DNA from: Opitutus terrae PB90-1
GTDB lineage: Bacteria > Verrucomicrobiota > Verrucomicrobiia > Opitutales > Opitutaceae
DNA length: 64,000 nt
Direction: 5' to 3'
NCBI RefSeq assembly: GCF_000019965.1
Contig: NC_010571.1
Coordinates: 2,923,001 to 2,987,000, forward strand
The notes below the pieces were generated by a model that worked only from the letters and a program-made list of their open reading frames with translations, did not search any database and was not told where the DNA came from. The translations under genes were made by a program, and so were the position numbers. Positions 58,487 through 64,000 of this stretch are shown piece by piece. Positions within the stretch are counted from its first letter, which is position 1, and each line of letters starts with the position of its first letter.

Positions 58487-60880
58487 TCAGCCGAGCTCGG
58501 CGACGATCGTGACGCCGTTCTTCAGCAGCTTGGCGGGGAGCAGGTTTCCTGCGATCGGCGTGCCATTCAGCGTGAGCGATTTCACACCACGCGAAACTCC
58601 GCGCGGATTCTTTACCTCGATGTGGAGCGTTTTTCCGCGGAATACGCGCTTCACGGAAAAGCCGGGCCACGACTTCGGGATGCACGGATCGATGCGCAGG
58701 CCTTCGATCTCCGGCCGAATGCCGAGGATGTGCTGCGTGGCGGTGAAGTGCGACCACGACGCCGTACCCGACAGCCACGGCACGCGCGAGCGGCCATACT
58801 TTTTCGACGCCGGGGCGTGCGTGCTCTGGCAGTGAACGTAGGGCTCGATCTCGCGGATTTCCGCCTGGTCGTTCTGCGCGGCCGGCATGAAGGCGCGGTA
58901 GTAGCGGTACGCTTCGTCACCGTTGCCGCGCGCGATTTCGGCGAGCACGACCCAGCTTTGGGTGTGCGAGAAGATTCCGCCGTTCTCCTTGTTGCCCGGG
59001 TTGAAGAGCACCGCGCGCATCACTTTCACCGGCGTCTTGGCGAAGGGCGGGTTGCAGAGCGCGACGCCGTACTCGGACGAGAGGTGCTTCTTCACCGCCG
59101 CGAGCGCCTTGTCCGTCTGCTCGGGCGTGGCGGCGCCGGAGAGGATCGCCCAGCACTGCGTGTTCAGGTAAACCTTGCCCTCCTTCGCCTTCTTCGTGCC
59201 GAACACCGTGCCGTCTTCCGCGATGGCCCAGATGAACCAGCCGCCGTCCCAGCAGACCTTGGCGATCTTCTTGTCGAGCTTGGCGAGTTCGGCGAGCGCC
59301 CATTTCTGGTCCTTGGGCTTGCCGAGCTTCGCCGCGAGGTCGGCCAACACCTGCAGTCCGTAGCGAACCTGGAAGGTGACGAAAACCGATTCGCCCTTGT
59401 AGCCGAGTTTCAGGCAATCGTTCCAGTCGGCGAGCAACCCGCAGGGCAGCCCGTTGCGACCCGTGCGCGTGAGGTTGAACTCGAGCGCGCGCCGCAGGTG
59501 GCCGAAGACCGTGTCCTTGCCCTTGTCGGCGTAGGGCACGACTTCGTTGTAGAACTCCACGTCGCCGGTTTCCGCGACGTAGGCCGGCACGGAGTTGAAA
59601 AACCACAGGCAATCGTCGCTGCGGTAGTGGTGCGGCGGTGTGGGCTTCATCTTGCCGGGCGCGTGCGACCACGGCCGGATCTCCGGCTGCGCGCCGCCGG
59701 TGGAGTCCTGGCCCGAAAGCATCAGCACCATCCGTTCGCGCACGGCGTCGGGCATCATGCCGGTGACGCCGAGAAAATCCTGCACGGTGTCGCGGAAGCC
59801 GAAGCCGTCGCGCTGATCGCCGGTGTAGACGAGCGAACACGAGCGCGACCACTCGAACGTCATCAGCGCGTTGTAGGCGCCCCAGACGTTCGTCATGTGA
59901 TCGAAGTCCGCGTCGGGGGTCTTCACCTGCATCGTGTCGAGCAGCGCGTGCCAATGCTGCTTCAGCTTCGCCAATTCGCGCTCGCAGGCGGCGACGTGGC
60001 CGAATTTCGCGCGGACGGATTTCGCCTTCGGTCCCTGGCCGATGCCTAGCAGAACGAGGACATCGGCGGATTCGCCGGGTGCGAGCTCGAGATCGCTTTG
60101 GATCGCGCCGCAGCCGTTGTCGGAAAAGTGCTCGTGATTGCCGCAGGCCCCGCGCTCGACCGCTTCGGGACGATCGTAGCTGCGATAGACGCCGAGGAAC
60201 TTTTCGCGCTCGCAATCAAAGCCGGCGATCGTGCCGCCGAGCTGCGTCATCCACCACCAGCGCGACTGGTCGTGATTGGCGAAATTCTGCGGATCCTCCG
60301 GCAGCCGCTTGCAGGACGACGCGAGAATGATCCCGTCGCGCCACACCGCGTCGGAGATATATTGGGCATATTGCAGGTTCAGCGTGTCCTGGATCAGGTT
60401 CCACTCGGTGGTGAATTCGCAGTAGGAGAACACGCTGAGTTTCCGCGTCGCGCTGCCGGGGTTGGTGACGCGGAGCCGCCAGTATTCGAAATCCTGATCG
60501 AGCGGGACGAAGTACGTCGCCTCCGACGTGATGCCGCGCCACGCACTCTCGATCACCGCGTAGCCGGGACCAAAGCGGGTGGTGGACTTGAATTCGTCGA
60601 GCGGCTTGCCGACCGGCTGCCACGCGGCGGACCAGAAGTCGCCGCTGTCGCGGTCACGCAGGTAGAATTGCCGGCCGGGCAGATCCATCGGGACGGCGTT
60701 GTAGCGGTGGCGCAGGAAGCGGCCCTCCGCGGGCGAGCGCGTGAAGCTGTAGCCGCCGGCGTGGTTGGTGATGATCGCGCCGTAGCGGCGTGAACCGAGA
60801 TAGTTGGACCACGCGCGCGGTGTGTCCGGACGCGTGATCACATATTCGCGGGCAGCGTCGTCAAAGGTGCCGTAGTTCAT
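58487..60880 (-). CDS. GH94 phosphorylase (cellobiose/cellodextrin type), copy B
   Basis: A 797-residue paralogue of the GH94 gene at 55002, with the same architecture and motifs: YVITRPDTPRAWSNYLGS, YTGDQRDGFGFRDTVQDFLG, RSDDCLWFFNSVPAYVAETGD and GLLADWNDC with the catalytic Asp. Several loops differ (for example TGGAQPEIRPWSH against NGGAIPVIKPFSH), so the two may prefer different chain lengths or acceptors. It is first of a leftward operon: GH94-B, PfkB, GH94-A, epimerase, then GH130_1. Promoter should lie in the 345-base divergent gap upstream. Confidence 0.9.
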   Translation of the reverse strand: MNYGTFDDAAREYVITRPDTPRAWSNYLGSRRYGAIITNHAGGYSFTRSPAEGRFLRHRYNAVPMDLPGRQFYLRDRDSGDFWSAAWQPVGKPLDEFKSTTRFGPGYAVIESAWRGITSEATYFVPLDQDFEYWRLRVTNPGSATRKLSVFSYCEFTTEWNLIQDTLNLQYAQYISDAVWRDGIILASSCKRLPEDPQNFANHDQSRWWWMTQLGGTIAGFDCEREKFLGVYRSYDRPEAVERGACGNHEHFSDNGCGAIQSDLELAPGESADVLVLLGIGQGPKAKSVRAKFGHVAACERELAKLKQHWHALLDTMQVKTPDADFDHMTNVWGAYNALMTFEWSRSCSLVYTGDQRDGFGFRDTVQDFLGVTGMMPDAVRERMVLMLSGQDSTGGAQPEIRPWSHAPGKMKPTPPHHYRSDDCLWFFNSVPAYVAETGDVEFYNEVVPYADKGKDTVFGHLRRALEFNLTRTGRNGLPCGLLADWNDCLKLGYKGESVFVTFQVRYGLQVLADLAAKLGKPKDQKWALAELAKLDKKIAKVCWDGGWFIWAIAEDGTVFGTKKAKEGKVYLNTQCWAILSGAATPEQTDKALAAVKKHLSSEYGVALCNPPFAKTPVKVMRAVLFNPGNKENGGIFSHTQSWVVLAEIARGNGDEAYRYYRAFMPAAQNDQAEIREIEPYVHCQSTHAPASKKYGRSRVPWLSGTASWSHFTATQHILGIRPEIEGLRIDPCIPKSWPGFSVKRVFRGKTLHIEVKNPRGVSRGVKSLTLNGTPIAGNLLPAKLLKNGVTIVAELG

Positions 60881-61225
60881 GGGGTGAGGGGTGATTCAGG
60901 CGTCACGCGCCGCACAGGCAATCCCGCGCTGCTGAGTTTGTTTGCACGCGCGCTGAGTTTATTGTGGTGGCTTGGGCGGCGCACCCATGAAATCACGGGC
61001 GAGACGCCCGTGCCACGACTCTCAGCGGACGCGACCACCCACGTGCTCCGGACCGGAAACCCGTCTTAATGCTGTTGCAACCAGTCTCCTTTCCGCGTGC
61101 GGCCAAACCGGGTAAGATGGAAAGTCCGTCGAGTCGGAGTGCGTGCGGTTGACTGCTTAGGGCGGACCGCTGCACCTTCGGCGCTCATCAAGACCTTTTA
61201 CCCCGTAACCTACTGACTGTTTTCC
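60881..61225. other. Divergent promoter region
   Basis: A 345-base gap between GH94-B (leftward) and GH130_2 (rightward), so both operons start here. A hairpin CACGGGCGAGACGCCCGTG lies at 60994-61012. No gene or tRNA is seen. Confidence 0.6.
60994..61012. repeat. CACGGGC-GCCCGTG hairpin
   Basis: Stem of seven bases with a five-base loop, same family as the hairpins at 21650 and 24544. Confidence 0.8.
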
Positions 61226-62215
61226 ATGAAGCTATCGATCGTCGGTCCCGAGATTCCCAATATTCCCTGGCAGCCCCGTCCTGCCGGAAACCAAGACCTG
61301 CTGTGGCGCTACGACGCCAATCCGGTGATTGGCCGGCGGCCGCTGCCGCGTGTGACCGGGATCTACAACAGCGCGGTGGTGCCCTGGCAGGGCGGTTTCA
61401 TCGGCGTGTTCCGCACCGAGGGCATGGATCGCGTGCCGCACCTGCACGTGGGGCGCAGTCCCGACGGCTACAAGTTCACCTTCGAACCCAAGCCGATCGA
61501 TTTCAAATGCGATGATCCGGAAGTACGGAAGCATGAATATGCCTATGACCCGCGCGTGACGGAGATCGAAGGCACGCACTACGTCACCTGGTGCAATGGC
61601 TATCACGGCCCGACGATCGGCATCGCGAAGACGAAAGATTTTGTCGCCTTCGAGCAGCTCGAGAACGCGTTTCTGCCGTATAATCGCAACGGCGTGCTGT
61701 TTCCCAAGCGGATCAACGGCAAGTTCCTGATGTTGAGCCGGCCTTCCGACACCGGGCACACGCCGTTCGGCGACATCTTCCTGAGTGAAAGCCCGGATCT
61801 CGTTTATTGGGGCAAACACCGCCACGTGATGGGTCGCGGCTGGCCGTGGTTCCAGGGGCAGAAGATCGGCGCGGGGCCGTCGCCGGTCGAGACCAGCGAG
61901 GGTTGGCTGCTGATTTATCACGCGGTGACGAGCACCTGCAACGGGTTCGTTTATTCGATCAGCGCGATGCTGCTCGACCTCGAGCAGCCGTGGAAGGTCG
62001 TCGCGTGTGCGAACCAGGCGCTGCTGTGTCCCGAGGCGGAATATGAGCTCAAGGGCTTCGTGCCGGGCGTGTGCTTCCCCGTCGGACTGCTGTGCGATGC
62101 GAAGACCGGCAAGCTCGCGATCTACTACGGCGCGGCGGACACGTTCTCGGCGCTGGCCTTCGGCAACGCGCAGGACATCGTTCAGTTCATCAAGGACAAC
62201 CCGCTGAAACGGTAA
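61226..62215 (+). CDS. GH130_2 beta-mannoside phosphorylase-like enzyme
   Basis: A 329-residue cytoplasmic five-bladed-propeller enzyme that matches GH130 subfamily 2 (mannosyl-N-acetylglucosamine or mannooligosaccharide phosphorylases): DLLWRYDANPVIGRRPLP, GIYNSAVVPWQGGFIGVFR, YAYDPRVTEIEGTHYVTW, CNGYHGPTIGIAKTKDF and KIGAGPSPVETSEGWLLIYH. It would split beta-1,4-mannosides with phosphate to give mannose 1-phosphate. It heads the rightward unit with the GH2 mannosidase 116 bases downstream. Confidence 0.9.
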   Translation: MKLSIVGPEIPNIPWQPRPAGNQDLLWRYDANPVIGRRPLPRVTGIYNSAVVPWQGGFIGVFRTEGMDRVPHLHVGRSPDGYKFTFEPKPIDFKCDDPEVRKHEYAYDPRVTEIEGTHYVTWCNGYHGPTIGIAKTKDFVAFEQLENAFLPYNRNGVLFPKRINGKFLMLSRPSDTGHTPFGDIFLSESPDLVYWGKHRHVMGRGWPWFQGQKIGAGPSPVETSEGWLLIYHAVTSTCNGFVYSISAMLLDLEQPWKVVACANQALLCPEAEYELKGFVPGVCFPVGLLCDAKTGKLAIYYGAADTFSALAFGNAQDIVQFIKDNPLKR

Positions 62216-62331
62216 GCGAGAGCCGCGGCACAACAGGTGGGGCGCGTTATCCCTCACGCGCCGTTACTTCTGCGCACAACCAAAGCAGATTCCCGAATCC
62301 GGCGGGTTAAGGATAACCTGCGCTACCTTCC

Positions 62332-64000
62332 ATGCACGTCCTTCCTTTGGCCACGGCCCCGTGGCGTTTTCGGGATGCCACCCAAGGATCCGTCTGGCGC
62401 GATGCGATCGTGCCGGGCTGCGTGCATCGCGATTTGCGGCGGCACGGGCTGATCCCGGATCCGTTCTGGTCGAGCAACGAAGCCCAGCTGCAGTGGATCG
62501 AGGAGCGCGACTGGGAGTATCGTGCGAGCTTCACGGTGCATTCGGATTTGCTGCGCGAAGAAGTCGTCGAGCTCGTGGCCGACGGACTGGACACCGTGGC
62601 GACCGTGTGGCTGAACGGCGCGGAGATCGGCCGCACGGAAAACATGTTCCTTGGCCAGCGCTGGAACGTGCGCTCGCAGCTGCGGCGCGGGAAAAACGAA
62701 CTGCGGGTGCGGTTCGAAAGCGCGATGCACTACATCCGGCGCAGTCGGCCCGAGCATCACCCGCGCGAGATCAACGACCCGGTGGGCCGGTGCGTGGTGA
62801 TTCGCAAACAGCAGTGCCAGTTCGGCTGGGACTGGGGTCCGCGCTTTGTGACGGCCGGCATCTGGCGCGATATCCGGCTGGAAGCGTGGTCCGGCAATCG
62901 GCTGGAGAGCGTAAAGGTGACCCAGGAGCACGAAGAGGGAGCGCGGGGACGCCGCCCGTCTTCCGATCGTGCGGGCAAGATGCCCGCGCTCCCAGAAACG
63001 ACGCGGCCGGGGGCGGCCGCGCTCCCAGGAAACCGCGTGCGGCTGACGCTCGAACCGGAATTCGCGCGGTCGGCAAAAGATGTGACGCTGCGGTGGAGAC
63101 TGACGCTAGTGAACGCCGCGAATTCGCAGGCTGCGATGGGGCCGCGGCGACCTCGCCGCGGCACGAAGGCGGGAATCCGCGCCGAGGGCGTCGCGGCTCC
63201 AGCTTCGGCGCAGGCGGGCGAGGGCAGGGAGATCGTGATCGAGAATCCCCAGCTCTGGTGGCCGAACGGACACGGCGCGCAGCCGCTCTACCGACTTGAA
63301 GTCGAGGCGCTCGCGGCGGACGGCGCGAAACTCGGGCGCTGGGCCCGCCGGATCGGACTCCGCACAATTCGGCTCGACCGGCACAAGGACGAGTGGGGCG
63401 AGTCGTTCCAGTTCGTCGTCAATGGCCGGCCGGTGTTTGCGAAAGGCGCGAACTGGATTCCGGCGCACACGTTCGTCGCCGGCTTGGGCCGCGCGGACTA
63501 CGCGCGCGATCTCACCGCCGCGGCGGCGGCGCACCTGAACATGATCCGGGTGTGGGGCGGCGGGATTTACGAGAGCGAGGAGTTTTATGATCTTTGCGAC
63601 GAGCACGGGCTGCTCGTGTGGCAGGACTTCATGTTTGCCTGCACGATGTATCCCGCCGACGACGCGCTGGTCGACAGCGTGAGACACGAGGCGGGATTTC
63701 AGGTCCGGCGGCTGCGGCATCGCGCGTCGCTCGCGCTGTGGTGCGGTAACAACGAGATTCCCGGGCTCAACCTGAAGGAACTCGCGGATCCGGCGACGCG
63801 GCGCGGCTACGAGGAGATTTTTCATCGGACCTTGCCGGAAGTGGTGCAGACAGTCGGCGCCCGGACGGATTATTGGCCGAGCTCGCCCTGGCGGGGTGAG
63901 TTCGAGAACGCGCACGCCCACGGCGAGCAGTGCGGCGACACGCACTATTGGGACGTCTGGCACGCACGGCACCCGGTGAAGGATTACGAAAAGTATGTGT
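62332..64000 (+). CDS. GH2 beta-mannosidase, C-terminus beyond window
   Basis: A partial gene: 556 codons from ATG 62332, still open at the window end. No signal peptide is evident (MHVLPLATAPWRFRDATQGS), so it is probably cytoplasmic. The N-terminal jelly-roll domain contains WRDAIVPGCVHRDLRRHGLI, EERDWEYRASF, RKQQCQFGWDWGPRFVTAG. The barrel begins FVVNGRPVFAKGANWIPA and contains MIRVWGGGIYESEEFYDLCD; the acid/base is Glu475 in WCGNNE. It would remove terminal beta-mannose from mannan oligosaccharides. Two palindromic-repeat insertions are translated in frame at about residues 204-233 and 269-290. Confidence 0.92.
   Translation, partial: MHVLPLATAPWRFRDATQGSVWRDAIVPGCVHRDLRRHGLIPDPFWSSNEAQLQWIEERDWEYRASFTVHSDLLREEVVELVADGLDTVATVWLNGAEIGRTENMFLGQRWNVRSQLRRGKNELRVRFESAMHYIRRSRPEHHPREINDPVGRCVVIRKQQCQFGWDWGPRFVTAGIWRDIRLEAWSGNRLESVKVTQEHEEGARGRRPSSDRAGKMPALPETTRPGAAALPGNRVRLTLEPEFARSAKDVTLRWRLTLVNAANSQAAMGPRRPRRGTKAGIRAEGVAAPASAQAGEGREIVIENPQLWWPNGHGAQPLYRLEVEALAADGAKLGRWARRIGLRTIRLDRHKDEWGESFQFVVNGRPVFAKGANWIPAHTFVAGLGRADYARDLTAAAAAHLNMIRVWGGGIYESEEFYDLCDEHGLLVWQDFMFACTMYPADDALVDSVRHEAGFQVRRLRHRASLALWCGNNEIPGLNLKELADPATRRGYEEIFHRTLPEVVQTVGARTDYWPSSPWRGEFENAHAHGEQCGDTHYWDVWHARHPVKDYEKYV
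62941..63030. repeat. Palindromic repeat translated in frame in the GH2 gene (first)
   Basis: A repeat of the GCGGGCAAGATGCCCGC/GGGGGCGGCCGCGCTCCC family, encoding about residues 204-233 (Arg/Pro/Ala/Gly-rich, with DRAGKMPALP in the middle). The flanking protein sequence resumes normal GH2 character on both sides. Confidence 0.85.
63136..63203. repeat. Palindromic repeat translated in frame in the GH2 gene (second)
   Basis: A degenerate member of the CCCTCGTCGCG family: GGGCCGCGGCGACCTCGCC then, after a spacer, GCCGAGGGCGTCGCGGCTCC. It encodes about residues 269-290 (GPRRPRRGTKAGIRAEGVAA), close to the translated copy in the GH106-CE15 protein (GTRRPRRVSGDSRDEGVGT). Confidence 0.85.

Noticed and set aside
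52057-64000. SusC/SusD-type polysaccharide utilisation locus
   Set aside because: No TonB-dependent transporter or SusD-like gene is visible; the enzymes lack export signals.

Overview
The window looks like a chromosomal segment of a GC-rich Verrucomicrobiota bacterium of the Opitutaceae type (Opitutus-like). The basis is the mix of families: DUF5069, DUF1573, CRTAC1/ASPIC-UnbV, GH106, CE15, a very Ala-rich L25 and many polysaccharide-degrading enzymes, together with the high GC and many short palindromic repeats between genes. No rRNA, tRNA or CRISPR array was found.

Layout. 1-13.2 kb: a broken-off NHL-repeat secreted protein, small housekeeping-type genes (DUF5069, ArsC/Spx-like, VOC, YjbR), esterases, an N-terminally truncated GH20 hexosaminidase, a CRTAC1-like secreted protein and a membrane-anchored multihaem cytochrome. 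13.4-21.6 kb: a carbohydrate block with an apiosidase-like hydrolase, a 1564-residue GH106 rhamnosidase fused to a CE15 glucuronoyl esterase, and a DUF2264 protein. 21.7-27.1 kb: SRPBCC, an atypical receiver, VOC and YceI proteins, then a core cluster rplY-pth-rpsF-ssb.

27.5-45.2 kb: a mobile island with less GC-rich codon use. It opens with three overlapping tyrosine-recombinase genes and a small HTH/coiled-coil gene (Tn554/RIT/GMT-like). The cargo resembles a phage-defence island: a small regulator, a possible toxin-antitoxin-like pair, an OLD-like ATPase-TOPRIM protein, a SIR2-like protein, a 1267-residue NACHT NTPase with an N-terminal Mrr-type nuclease domain, two tandem TcmP proteins, a radical SAM protein and its divergent regulator. 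A LexA repressor follows, with a palindrome at its start that may be its operator.

46.4-64 kb: a second carbohydrate block. GH27 alpha-galactosidase and a CE7 acetyl esterase could strip galactose and acetyl groups. GH130_1 mannosyl-glucose phosphorylase, cellobiose 2-epimerase, two GH94 phosphorylases, a PfkB sugar kinase, a GH130_2 mannoside phosphorylase and a GH2 beta-mannosidase (cut by the window end) could process the oligosaccharides. Together they read as a pathway for acetylated galactoglucomannan based on phosphorolysis. A sigma factor/anti-sigma-like/CpxP-like operon sits between the two halves.

A striking feature throughout is a family of GC-rich palindromic repeats. Most lie between genes, but copies are translated in frame inside the GH106-CE15 fusion and, twice, inside the GH2 mannosidase.
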